Assembly (NCBI GenBank): GCA_947165785.1
Contig: CAMVBS010000008.1
Coordinates: 1 to 52,974 of the forward strand
Direction: 5' to 3'
DNA from: an uncultured Clostridia bacterium
GTDB taxonomy: Bacteria > Bacillota > Clostridia > Saccharofermentanales > Saccharofermentanaceae
DNA length: 52,974 nt
Part shown: positions 43,675-51,548 of the stretch, piece after piece
Position numbering within the stretch: the stretch's first letter is position 1
How the letters are laid out: the number at the start of each line of letters is the position of its first letter
Program-made: the position numbers and the translations under genes
The notes under the pieces: model-generated
The model's input: the letters and a program-made list of their open reading frames with translations, nothing else
Database searches by the model: none
What the model was told of the DNA's origin: nothing

Positions 43675-43962
43675 TTACTCGTCTACACGAACAACAAGGT
43701 AACGCATTACATTCTCTGTGATCTTAAGCTTACGCTCGATCTCTCTTGGGAATGTGTTCTCAGCAGAGAATTTGAAAGCAAGGTAGTGACCTTCTTTCTG
43801 CTCGTCGATCTCGTAAGCAAGCTTCTTTGTTCCGAGAACGTCGAGAGTCTCGATCGTAGCACCTTCCTCAACCTTAGCCTTAACAGCCTCTGTAAGCGCA
43901 TTCAATGCTTCCTCACCGATGCTTGGATTGAGAACTACAACCATCTCATACTTGTTAGCCAT
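43675..43962 (-). CDS. rpsF: Ribosomal protein S6
   Basis: 95 aa, a standard S6 (MANKYEMVVVLNPSIGEEAL, LGTKKLAYEIDEQKEGHYLA). It forms a dimer with S18 on 16S rRNA. GAGGAGG lies before the ATG. The upstream promoter and structured leader suggest autogenous control by the S6-S18 dimer. Confidence 0.96.
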   Translation of the reverse strand: MANKYEMVVVLNPSIGEEALNALTEAVKAKVEEGATIETLDVLGTKKLAYEIDEQKEGHYLAFKFSAENTFPREIERKLKITENVMRYLVVRVDE

Positions 43963-43991
43963 GATTAATTCACCTCCTCTTGGACTTAACG

Positions 43992-44035
43992 GCCCATCAA
44001 TTCCTGACGGGCAAGGATAACTGTCACATTGACAG
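43992..44035 (-). promoter_or_regulatory. Structured rpsF leader, possible S6:S18 site
   Basis: Two hairpins are read in the leader: CTGTCA-N3-TGACAG (44021-44035) and an 8-bp stem with GGAAT loop (43992-44012) directly followed by a CCG. Known S6:S18 leaders mimic the 16S binding site and display a CCG element; the match is suggestive only. Confidence 0.4.
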
Positions 44036-44043
44036 CGAATGTT

Positions 44044-44072
44044 AGAATATCACAGCATTTGCAATAAAGCAA
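44044..44072 (-). promoter_or_regulatory. rpsF operon promoter
   Basis: On the minus strand TTGCTT (44067-44072), 17-base spacer, TATTCT (44044-44049) preceded by TGA, an extended -10. The predicted transcript begins just before the leader hairpins, about 75 bases upstream of rpsF. Confidence 0.65.
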
Positions 44073-44188
44073 GGCATTTTGCCACAAAAACATCTCCGGG
44101 CGTCACCCCAGTCATTCGTATACATCCAAAAACTCTTACTTCGTTATTGTAACTCAGATCGCGGCAAAAGAAAACATTTGTTTTAAAA

Positions 44189-45925
44189 TTATATTCTCAT
44201 TACGCCGAGCTCTTTGAGTATGTACGGGAACATGATCTTAAGCCATGCTTCGAGCGCCTTGGCCGTATGGTCATAGGTAAGCTCGTTCTCTCCCTCAGGA
44301 TCCGGGATGGCAAGTGATATCACTCTTCCCTTATCGTCTTTTATGACGAGGCCCTTCGAAGCGAGGAATGAGGACATCGAATAGACCTTACCCTCAAGAT
44401 CAGGAAAAGCCTTCAGTATATCCATAGCCTGCTCATCTTTAATAGTAATAATAAGGTCATTCCTATCATATACGCTTGCAAGCGCTCTGGTCGTCTTATG
44501 GAAGGATATGTCGATCCCAAGGTCTTTTACTGCTTTGATCATCTTGCTGTCGGCATTTTCTCCGTCGGTCGCGAAAACACCTGCCGACTCACAGTAGATC
44601 TCTGCCTCCGTATCTCTGTCATCATTAAGGCAATACGGCGCTTCGCCGGTGATCATCCTTCTGAAGATACCCTCGGCTGCAGCACTTAATGTTCTGTTGT
44701 TCTTGCATACGAACAGGACGGACAAGGTCACCATGGAATCCGAGCCGAAGGTGATCTTCTCTCTTTTTCGAGCAAAAGAAGAAGACTTTGTATCATCGCC
44801 CTTCTTACCGGCAGCCTTCAAAAGCCTGTTCATATAGGCGGTCTCGATGCCGTCGCCTGCAAAGCCCGGAGCAAGGATCAAAGCGACATCCTGAACATCC
44901 AGAGTACGAAGACCGTCAAAAAGATGATGCGATGCCGCCATACAATCGCCTGCTCTTCCATAGACATAGAACTCAACATGTGATGAGAGCACATTGTCAT
45001 TCAATCTGTCGAAAAGGTCCTTGACTTCCTCGCCGCAGAATATTCCTATTCTCGAAAAAGGATCCTTGGCGATGAGTTCCTTGGTCTTCATGATATAAGG
45101 CTTACCGATCTCGAACAGAGCTTTCATCTGCTCTTCGGAAAGTTCGCCCTCCATATCGATATCCGTATTGTCTGGAAGATCTATGACTTCGACCTGCGCA
45201 CTCGGAGCGTAGTGACGATACTTCATTCCGGGAGCCTTAGGAGTCTCACCCTTATCAACATTGGTATGTTCACCTGATCCGATCCCGCATACTTCTTCTA
45301 TTTGAGCTTTGGTAACGGCACCCGGTCTTAATACGACAGGCACTTCACCCGTAGCATCGACTACCGTGGATTCCAATCCGAAATCACTGTCACCGCCGTC
45401 AACGATCGCATAGATATAGCCGTTCATATCGTTATATACATGAGATGCCTTCGTAGGAGAAGGACTTCCCGAAAGATTGGCAGAAGGCGCCGCAACAGGA
45501 CAGTCACAAAGCTTAAGAAATTCATTGGCGACTTTATGCACCGGCATCCTTATACCTACCGTATCAAGTCCCGCAGTAACGCAGGAAGGAATCTTAGGAT
45601 CCTTACGCATTATGACAGTGATAGGTCCAGGCATAAATGCATCAATGAGCTTACGTGCATTATCGGTGATCTCGCTTACAAGATCGTCGATCTGGGATTT
45701 GTCATGGATATGGACTATGAGCGGATTATCTCCCGGTCTTCCCTTCGCTTCATAGATCTTTTCCACTGCATCCTTGTCCAGGGCATTGGCTCCGAGACCG
45801 TATACCGTCTCCGTAGGGAATCCCACGACTTCACCGTTCCTTAAATGCATTGCAGCATCCTTAAGTCCTTCCTTATCGGACGCCTTTATAAACTTTGTAT
45901 TGTCGTATTTTCTGATCCTGTCCAT
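44189..45925 (-). CDS. Sua5/TsaC fused to a phosphatase-like domain
   Basis: 578 aa. Residues about 15-210 are the YrdC fold (GFPTETVYGLGANALDKDAV, KGRPGDNPLIVHI, DFGLESTVVD), and the Sua5 C-terminal part follows (about 235-380, MKYRHYAPSAQVEV). This enzyme makes threonylcarbamoyl-AMP for the t6A modification of ANN-decoding tRNAs. Residues 404-578 match low-molecular-weight protein tyrosine phosphatases: VLFVCKNNRTLSAAAEGIF at the P-loop and IPDPEG at the acid loop (D542). In the C407-x5-R loop the arginine position holds leucine (L413), so ordinary phosphatase activity is doubtful. The start shares a base with the prfA stop (TAATG). Confidence 0.88.
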   Translation of the reverse strand: MDRIRKYDNTKFIKASDKEGLKDAAMHLRNGEVVGFPTETVYGLGANALDKDAVEKIYEAKGRPGDNPLIVHIHDKSQIDDLVSEITDNARKLIDAFMPGPITVIMRKDPKIPSCVTAGLDTVGIRMPVHKVANEFLKLCDCPVAAPSANLSGSPSPTKASHVYNDMNGYIYAIVDGGDSDFGLESTVVDATGEVPVVLRPGAVTKAQIEEVCGIGSGEHTNVDKGETPKAPGMKYRHYAPSAQVEVIDLPDNTDIDMEGELSEEQMKALFEIGKPYIMKTKELIAKDPFSRIGIFCGEEVKDLFDRLNDNVLSSHVEFYVYGRAGDCMAASHHLFDGLRTLDVQDVALILAPGFAGDGIETAYMNRLLKAAGKKGDDTKSSSFARKREKITFGSDSMVTLSVLFVCKNNRTLSAAAEGIFRRMITGEAPYCLNDDRDTEAEIYCESAGVFATDGENADSKMIKAVKDLGIDISFHKTTRALASVYDRNDLIITIKDEQAMDILKAFPDLEGKVYSMSSFLASKGLVIKDDKGRVISLAIPDPEGENELTYDHTAKALEAWLKIMFPYILKELGVMRI

Positions 45926-47010
45926 TAGTCTTCATCCTTTGCCTGTCCCAAGCCGTCGGTCGCAGCAGCTACCGTAAGGCTGTTTATGATCTCATCGAGA
46001 TCTCCTGCCAGTATTTCTTCCAGCTTATAAAGCGTAAGTCCGATCCTGTGATCTGATACGCGTCCCTGATGATAATTATACGTTCTTATCCTCTCGGATC
46101 TGTCACCTGTTCCGACCTGTGACTTACGCTCGGAATCTTCCTGATCCTTTGCAGAACTTCTGGCCATCTCCCAAAGTCTTGCCTGAAGGACCGCCATGGC
46201 CTTGTCCTTGTTCTTATATTGGCTTCTCTCATCCTGACACTGTACAACAAGACCTGTCGGGATGTGGGTTATCCTTATAGCGGAATCCGTTCTGTTGACG
46301 TGCTGACCACCCGCACCCGAAGCTCTGTAACGGTCGATCCTCAGATCTTCCGGATTGATCTTAACATCCGCTGCTTCAGCCTCAGGAAGCACTGCTACGG
46401 TTGCAGTTGAAGTATGTATCCTTCCGCCTGACTCAGTAACCGGTACACGCTGGACTCTGTGAACGCCGCTCTCGAACTTGAATCTGCTGTAGGCACCGCG
46501 TCCTTCGATCTCCAAGGTCACTTCTTTTATGCCTCCGAGGTCAGTCTCGTTGATATCGATTATCTCGGTACTGAATCCTCTCCTCATGCAATAGCCCTTA
46601 TACATCTTAAGGAGTGTATCTGCAAACAAAGCAGCCTCTTCGCCGCCTGCTCCCGCTCTTATCTCCATGATAACGTTCCTGTCATCTCGAGGATCTTTAT
46701 CGGCCAGAAGTACGAGAAGTTCCTCTTCGAGGACTTCGGATCTTTGCTTGGCATCCGACAGTTCCTGGGAATAAAGCTCGTGAAGTTCCTTGTCTTCGGG
46801 GATCGCGAGCATCTCAAGGGCCTCTTCGATCGTCTTTTGGCAATCCTCGTATTCCTTTATCTTGGTAACCTTCTCCTCGAGTTCTCCCATTTCCTTATTT
46901 AGAGCGAGGTAACGCTGCGTATCCGAAACAACTGACGGATCGGCCATTGATGACATGATCTCGTCATATCTTGCAAGTATTGATGATATCTTTTCTCTGT
47001 CTATCGACAT
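45925..47010 (-). CDS. prfA: Peptide chain release factor 1
   Basis: 361 aa from the ATG at 47010, which is 7 bases after AAGGAG; the ATG at 47016 is too close to that site. It releases the peptide at UAA and UAG. The catalytic GGQ is at 234-236 (SGAGGQHVNRTDSA), and the stop-codon-reading motif P190-V-T192 identifies RF1 rather than RF2. The usual neighbour prmC is missing between it and the Sua5-type gene. Confidence 0.96.
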   Translation of the reverse strand: MSIDREKISSILARYDEIMSSMADPSVVSDTQRYLALNKEMGELEEKVTKIKEYEDCQKTIEEALEMLAIPEDKELHELYSQELSDAKQRSEVLEEELLVLLADKDPRDDRNVIMEIRAGAGGEEAALFADTLLKMYKGYCMRRGFSTEIIDINETDLGGIKEVTLEIEGRGAYSRFKFESGVHRVQRVPVTESGGRIHTSTATVAVLPEAEAADVKINPEDLRIDRYRASGAGGQHVNRTDSAIRITHIPTGLVVQCQDERSQYKNKDKAMAVLQARLWEMARSSAKDQEDSERKSQVGTGDRSERIRTYNYHQGRVSDHRIGLTLYKLEEILAGDLDEIINSLTVAAATDGLGQAKDED

Positions 47011-47051
47011 AAGCATTCTCCTTTGAAATCAGTCTAATTCAAAGAAGCACG

Positions 47052-47708
47052 CTAATGGACTGAAGGAAGCTTGGCATTGAGATATGCAAGGAACTCCTTG
47101 GAAAATGAAACACTGTTTATGTCATCTGCACTAGACTTACTGAAGATATTTCTTCTGTTGTCACCTGAATATGTGATCTGCATGGAATGGATATCCGTAG
47201 TGATCCCGGTATCCTTTAAAAGATAGTCCCTGTACTCTTTTACCGGACCTTCTCCGAGAACGATCATGTATGTTCCGTTCTCCCTGCTGCATCTCTCGAA
47301 AAGCTGGCGGTCCTCATCAGTAAGTCCCTCCCGAGATATAACGATAAACGAGTACTTCGGACAGTCCTGATATATATCCCTGCTCTCGTACTGCTTTGCA
47401 TCCTTACCGAATTCATTGGTTATGTAAGTAATGTTCTCTTCCGTGTAATAACTGAGCGGAAGATGTTTCTCGTCAATGGAAGTCACCTGCTCGATCTTCA
47501 GGTCCTTAAGTCTTTCAGGGACCTCTCCGATCCAATATATCTTATAGTCCGCATCAGCGATATTCTCTTTAAGCTGAGTCAGTTCATTACGTGTTTCAGT
47601 CTTTTGAAGGCTCTCGAAAATAGAGTTCGAATACTTAACGAACACAAAAAGCCCGACTACGATCAATGCGAGTATGATTATGTATATCCAAAAATTTAAC
47701 TTTTTCAT
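47052..47708 (-). CDS. Single-pass membrane protein, unknown
   Basis: 218 aa. One N-terminal helix (about 6-25, WIYIIILALIVVGLFVFVKY) is followed by an outside domain of about 190 residues with no recognised family. Features include a KIYWIGEVPERLKDLKIEQV strand-rich part and YMIVLGEGPVKEYRDYLL. It lies 41 bases upstream of prfA on the same strand and is divergent from the Fe-S scaffold gene. Function cannot be named. Confidence 0.72.
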   Translation of the reverse strand: MKKLNFWIYIIILALIVVGLFVFVKYSNSIFESLQKTETRNELTQLKENIADADYKIYWIGEVPERLKDLKIEQVTSIDEKHLPLSYYTEENITYITNEFGKDAKQYESRDIYQDCPKYSFIVISREGLTDEDRQLFERCSRENGTYMIVLGEGPVKEYRDYLLKDTGITTDIHSMQITYSGDNRRNIFSKSSADDINSVSFSKEFLAYLNAKLPSVH

Positions 47709-47866
47709 ACGTATCTCTTTTTAATATCTCTACAACATTGTATATTAAGCAGATCAAAAAGCAATTCAAAAATCAAATCAGGCTTTATGGGCGGATATGT
47801 GCCGTTTGTAGAGAAAATTTCTTTGTTTTTGCCTATTTCTGAGTGCATTTTTCGAAAATAAATATA

Positions 47867-47872
47867 TATAAT
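47867..47872 (+). promoter_or_regulatory. Promoter of the Fe-S scaffold / GGGtGRT pair
   Basis: TATAAT at 47867-47872 gives a 5' end near 47879 and a 46-base leader. No consensus -35 is visible; a TTTTCGAAAA palindrome (about 47849-47858) sits in the spacer. It resembles the inner part of the DUF4364 promoter palindrome, hinting at a common factor. Confidence 0.5.
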
Positions 47873-47924
47873 GATAGGGTGCATTTCTATGGAGCACATA
47901 TTTTCTCGAAAGGGGTTAAACCAC

Positions 47925-48617
47925 ATGATCAAAACACATGAAGTTGAACAAATGACTTGCGTTGCCAAGGGCTGCAATCATGGACCTGCTCCTATTCCTG
48001 AAGAAGGAAAGTGGATTCAGGCAAAAGAAATTAAGGATATCTCCGGTTACACACACGGTATCGGCTGGTGTGCACCACAGCAGGGTACTTGTAAGCTTTC
48101 CCTCAACATCAAGGAAGGCGTTATCCAGGAGGCTTTGGTTGAGACGATCGGTTGTACAGGTATGACACACTCTGCTGCTATGGCAGGTGAGATCCTCCCT
48201 GGTAAGACGATCCTCGAAGCTTTGAATACTGACCTCGTTTGCGATGCTATCAACACAGCTATGCGTGAACTCTTCCTCCAGATCGTTTACGGACGTTCCC
48301 AGTCTGCATTCTCTGAGGGTGGTCTTTCTATCGGTGCTGGTCTTGAGGACCTCGGTAAGGGCCTCCGTTCCCAGACAGGTACTATCTTCTCCACACTCGA
48401 GAAGGGACCTCGTTACCTCGAGCTCACAGAGGGCTACATCCTCAAACTCGCTTTGGACAAGGACGATCAGATCATCGGTTACCAGTTCCTTAAGATCGGA
48501 CCTATGCTCGATCAGATCAAGAACGGTAAGGATGCTAACGAAGCATACAAAGACAACATCGGTACATACGGCAGATTCTCTGAGGCTGCTCGTTACATCG
48601 ATCCACGTAAAGAGTAA
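47925..48617 (+). CDS. IscU/NifU-like iron-sulfur scaffold, GGGtGRT partner
   Basis: 230 aa from the ATG at 47925 (AAGGGG 9 bases upstream); an ATG at 47871 overlaps the -10 box. The central block GCTGMTHSAAMAGEILPGKT (76-95) resembles the IscU segment around its second cysteine. Cysteines at 49, 56, 77 and 106 could hold a cluster; the classic C-x-D first site is not present in its usual form. It directly precedes the GGGtGRT gene by 23 bases, a pairing typical of anaerobes. Codon use is heavily biased to GGT, GCT, CGT and CTC, marking high expression. Role in cluster assembly is by family; the exact target is unknown. Confidence 0.8.
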   Translation: MIKTHEVEQMTCVAKGCNHGPAPIPEEGKWIQAKEIKDISGYTHGIGWCAPQQGTCKLSLNIKEGVIQEALVETIGCTGMTHSAAMAGEILPGKTILEALNTDLVCDAINTAMRELFLQIVYGRSQSAFSEGGLSIGAGLEDLGKGLRSQTGTIFSTLEKGPRYLELTEGYILKLALDKDDQIIGYQFLKIGPMLDQIKNGKDANEAYKDNIGTYGRFSEAARYIDPRKE

Positions 48618-48640
48618 TTAGAGGAAGGAGATTATATAAT

Positions 48641-49639
48641 ATGGCATTGTTTGAAAGCTATGACAGAAGAATAGATCAGATCAACAAGGCTCTTAACGAT
48701 AATGGTATTTCCTCTATCGAAGAAGCAAAAAAGATCTGCGACGAGAAGGGTATCGACCCTTATAAGATCTGCGAGAGCACACAGAATATCTGCTTTGAGA
48801 ATGCAAAGTGGGCTTACGTTGTAGGTGCTGCTATCGCTATCAAGAAGGGCTGCACAAAGGCAGCTGACGCTGCTGAGGCAATCGGTATCGGTCTCCAGGC
48901 ATTCTGTATCCCTGGTACAGTTGCTGATGATCGTAAGGTTGGTCTCGGTCACGGTAACCTCGCTGCTATGCTCCTTAGAGAAGAAACAGAGTGCTTCGCA
49001 TTCCTCGCAGGCCACGAGTCTTTCGCTGCTGCTGAGGGCGCTATCAAGATCGCTGAGATGGCTAACAAAGTTCGTGTTAAGCCTCTCCGTGTTATCCTTA
49101 ACGGTCTTGGTAAGGATGCTGCATTCATCATTTCCCGTATCAACGGATTCACATATGTTCAGACACAGTTCGACTACTACACAGGCGAGCTTAAGATCGT
49201 TAAAGAGACACCTTACTCTGACGGACCACGTTCAAAGGTTCGCTGCTATGGTGCAGACGACGTTCGTGAGGGCGTTGCTATTCTCTGGAGCGAGAACGTA
49301 GACGTTTCCATCACAGGTAACTCTACAAACCCAACAAGATTCCAGCACCCTGTTGCAGGCACATACAAGAAGGAAAGAATTGCTGCAGGCAAGAAGTACT
49401 TCTCTGTTGCTTCCGGTGGTGGTACAGGTCGTACACTTCACCCTGATAACATGGCTGCAGGTCCTGCTTCCTACGGTATGACTGATACAATGGGCCGTAT
49501 GCACTCAGACGCTCAGTTCGCAGGTTCTTCTTCTGTTCCTGCTCACGTTGAGATGATGGGCTTCCTCGGTATGGGTAACAACCCTATGGTTGGTGCTTCC
49601 GTTGCAGTTGCAGTTGCTGTTGAGGAGTGCATGAAGTAA
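48641..49639 (+). CDS. GGGtGRT protein
   Basis: 332 aa. The name-giving motif GGGTGRT is at 259-265 (VASGGGTGRTLHP), and the flanking blocks KPLRVILNGLGKDAAFIISR and SVPAHVEMMGFLGMGNNPMV fit this poorly characterised family of anaerobes. The C-terminal motif resembles a phosphate- or nucleotide-binding loop. GGAG lies 11 bases before the ATG. Codon use is the most biased in the window, so the protein is probably among the most abundant in the cell, though its function is not established. It is cotranscribed with the Fe-S scaffold, and a terminator follows. Confidence 0.88.
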   Translation: MALFESYDRRIDQINKALNDNGISSIEEAKKICDEKGIDPYKICESTQNICFENAKWAYVVGAAIAIKKGCTKAADAAEAIGIGLQAFCIPGTVADDRKVGLGHGNLAAMLLREETECFAFLAGHESFAAAEGAIKIAEMANKVRVKPLRVILNGLGKDAAFIISRINGFTYVQTQFDYYTGELKIVKETPYSDGPRSKVRCYGADDVREGVAILWSENVDVSITGNSTNPTRFQHPVAGTYKKERIAAGKKYFSVASGGGTGRTLHPDNMAAGPASYGMTDTMGRMHSDAQFAGSSSVPAHVEMMGFLGMGNNPMVGASVAVAVAVEECMK

Positions 49640-49671
49640 TTTCACTTCAACTTCATATAATAGATATTAAT

Positions 49672-49707
49672 AAGGGTTCGCTTCATTATGGAGCGGACCC
49701 TTTCTTT
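49672..49707 (+). terminator. Intrinsic terminator after the GGGtGRT gene
   Basis: An 11-bp stem with one G-T (49672-49682 with 49692-49702, loop of 9) followed by a T-rich run on the plus strand, 32 bases past the stop. Confidence 0.82.
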
Positions 49708-49763
49708 ATGACCGACACAGTAAATAATTACCGGATCAAATGGAGCAAACCAGGACAAAAAAC

Positions 49764-49777
49764 GCAAAACGTTTCGC
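49764..49777. promoter_or_regulatory. LacI/CcpA-type operator candidate
   Basis: GCAAAACGTTTCGC is a 14-bp palindrome with one mismatched pair around a central AACGTT, the style of LacI-family operators. It is over 200 bases from the GH43 start, so a direct role is uncertain. Confidence 0.3.
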
Positions 49778-49869
49778 TTATCATATCGAACGCCATCTAT
49801 GTCAGATATTTGATTTTTATTACCGAAAATAGCAATAAAGATACCTGAAAGACTACATTAATCAAACAT

Positions 49870-49900
49870 ATATTGCTCATTTTTATACACATATTGCTCA
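49870..49900 (+). repeat. Two direct repeats ATATTGCTCA, 21 bp apart
   Basis: ATATTGCTCA occurs at 49870-49879 and 49891-49900, spacing 21 bp, that is two helical turns, ending about 10 bases before the -35. AraC/XylS-type activators bind such direct repeats next to the -35. Confidence 0.5.
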
Positions 49901-49983
49901 ATTGTTTTTTTGACCTTGAACAATTTCAGGCAAATGTATAGAGTGTAATTAAGAAATTAAATGCTTTTATAAGAGGAGTATCT

Positions 49984-50985
49984 ATGAGCAAAGCTGAGCA
50001 GAACCAACCATTAGTAAGACATATTTACACAGCTGATCCTTCAGCTCATGTTTTCGATGGCAAGATCTATGTCTATCCTTCACATGACCTTGATGTAGAA
50101 GTTTCCGACAATGACAACGGTGATCAGTATGTTATGGAAGATTATCACATCCTTAAGATGGATTCCGTTACATCTGAGTGTGTTGACTGCGGCGAAGCTC
50201 TTAACATGAGGGATGTTCCTTGGGTAAGCAAGCAGATGTGGGCACCTGATTGTGCCTACAAGAACGGTAAGTATTACCTCTACTTCCCTGCAAGAGATAA
50301 GGATGGCATCTTCAGGATCGGTGTTGCTACATGTGACACACCCGCAGGTAAGTTCATTCCTGAGGCTGAGCCTATCAAGGGAAGTTTCAGTATAGACCCT
50401 TGTTCCTTCGTTGATGACGACGGACGCGCTTATCTCATCTTCGGCGGTCTTTGGGGCGGCCAACTTGAGAAATGGCAGACAGGTTCTTTCGTTCAGGGTG
50501 ATCCTAATATGATCCCTGGTTCTGACGGACCTAAGGGCAATGAGAAGGCTCTCGGACCGCAGATCGCAGAACTTACTGATGATATGCTCCAGTTTAAGTC
50601 TGAGCCTAAGGAACTCGTTATCTTGGACGAGAATGGTGAGCCTTTGAAGGCTTGCGATGAGAAGAGAAGATATTTCGAAGGCCCTTGGATGCACAAGTAC
50701 AACGGCAAGTATTATCTCTCATACTCAACAGGTACAACATGTTACCTTGTATATGCAACTAGTGACAGTCCTATGGGACCTTTCACATACGGCGGTAAGA
50801 TCTTGGAGCCGGTTATCGGCTGGACAACACACCACTCTATCGTAGAGATCGAAGGCAAATGGTACCTCTTCTATCATGACTCTTCCCTCTCCGGCGGTGT
50901 AAACAGCAAGAGATGTGTTAAGTTTATGGAACTTACCTACAATGAGGACGGATCGATCGTAACAAAGAATCCGTACGATAACTAA
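49984..50985 (+). CDS. Glycoside hydrolase family 43 enzyme, cytoplasmic
   Basis: 333 aa five-bladed beta-propeller glycosidase. D18 (YTADPSAHVFDGKIYVYPSHD region) is the general base, D138 (SIDPCSFVDDDGRAYLIFGG region) the pKa modulator, and E232 (FEGPWMHKYNGKYYLSYS) the general acid, in the order expected. There is no signal peptide, so it acts inside on short xylo- or arabino-oligosaccharides. Beta-xylosidase or alpha-L-arabinofuranosidase activity is typical; the exact specificity cannot be read. It stands alone, with upstream repeats suited to an AraC-type activator. Codon bias is strong. Confidence 0.92.
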   Translation: MSKAEQNQPLVRHIYTADPSAHVFDGKIYVYPSHDLDVEVSDNDNGDQYVMEDYHILKMDSVTSECVDCGEALNMRDVPWVSKQMWAPDCAYKNGKYYLYFPARDKDGIFRIGVATCDTPAGKFIPEAEPIKGSFSIDPCSFVDDDGRAYLIFGGLWGGQLEKWQTGSFVQGDPNMIPGSDGPKGNEKALGPQIAELTDDMLQFKSEPKELVILDENGEPLKACDEKRRYFEGPWMHKYNGKYYLSYSTGTTCYLVYATSDSPMGPFTYGGKILEPVIGWTTHHSIVEIEGKWYLFYHDSSLSGGVNSKRCVKFMELTYNEDGSIVTKNPYDN

Positions 50986-51024
50986 AAAAGCTTGTAATGC
51001 CTCACATAATAATTTGCCCTAAGG

Positions 51025-51053
51025 AACTCCTAATTTATTAGGAGTTTCTTTCT
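51025..51053 (+). terminator. Intrinsic terminator after GH43
   Basis: Stem AACTCCTAA/TTAGGAGTT (51025-51033 with 51038-51046, loop of 4) followed by a T-rich run on the plus strand. Confidence 0.8.
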
Positions 51054-51074
51054 ATTTAGAACAAATATGTTTTG

Positions 51075-51103
51075 TATTGAAAAATCAGAAGTTGCGATAT
51101 AAT
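51075..51103 (+). promoter_or_regulatory. Promoter of the small membrane protein gene
   Basis: TATAAT (51098-51103), part of a GATATAAT string, lies 17 bases after TATTGA (51075-51080); TTGAAA at 51077-51082 is an alternative with a 15-base spacer. The GGAGG site is about 13 bases before the ATG at 51135. Confidence 0.55.
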
Positions 51104-51134
51104 TAAGATATGGAAATGGAGGAAACAGCACAGT

Positions 51135-51548
51135 ATGGATGATTATGGTAACAAGAATCATTTCTTGCTTCTCTTGGCGCCGATATTCGCCATTGTTATG
51201 ATCCTTGTGATCGCAGGGCTTACGAGGAATATCGTTAACCCGGCATCTGCCTCGTCAGCAGCCGAGAAGATAAGTAAAGGAACTGCTACAGAAGAAAAAC
51301 TCTCAACAGAAGTAGACGATGAAGAAGCAAAGAAAGTATTCATCACTTTTTCGCATGCAGGAGAGACACCTGAAGGTGAATATATCTCAGAAATGGTTAC
51401 GATCGAAGACGCCGTAAAGCAAGGTGACATTCCTAAGTATGATGATAAGGAACAGGAGATAACCGTTTCAGGAACAGATAAAGCCCTTGCTGCAAATGCA
51501 GTTACGGCTCTTAAGAGCATGGGATATAAGAAAGTATCTCTGGTTTGA
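51135..51548 (+). CDS. Small single-pass membrane protein, unknown
   Basis: 137 aa. One helix near 10-28 (LLLLAPIFAIVMILVIAGL), then an acidic, charged outside part (about 40-137) with a TFSHAGETPEGEYISEMVTI segment and a SGTDKALAANAVTALKSMGY C-terminus. No family recognised. Its stop codon directly abuts the stop of the CLC gene on the other strand, with no terminator between. Confidence 0.72.
   Translation: MDDYGNKNHFLLLLAPIFAIVMILVIAGLTRNIVNPASASSAAEKISKGTATEEKLSTEVDDEEAKKVFITFSHAGETPEGEYISEMVTIEDAVKQGDIPKYDDKEQEITVSGTDKALAANAVTALKSMGYKKVSLV

Larger units (their letters stand above)
49708..49983. other. Intergenic regulatory region of the GH43 gene
   Basis: No gene here. It holds a LacI/cre-like pseudo-palindrome (49764-49777), a pair of direct repeats (49870-49900), and a probable promoter: TTGAAC (49916-49921) with TATAGA (49937-49942), spacer 15; TTGACC (49910-49915) is an alternative -35. 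An AGAGGAG site precedes the GH43 ATG. Confidence 0.55.

Noticed and set aside
48244..49301. Long alternative-frame ORFs rich in serine and leucine inside the scaffold and GGGtGRT genes
   Set aside because: They arise from the extreme codon bias of the real genes; composition is not protein-like.
49627..49848. 73-codon plus-strand ORF after the GGGtGRT gene
   Set aside because: It begins in the end of the real gene and runs through the terminator hairpin; no ribosome site.
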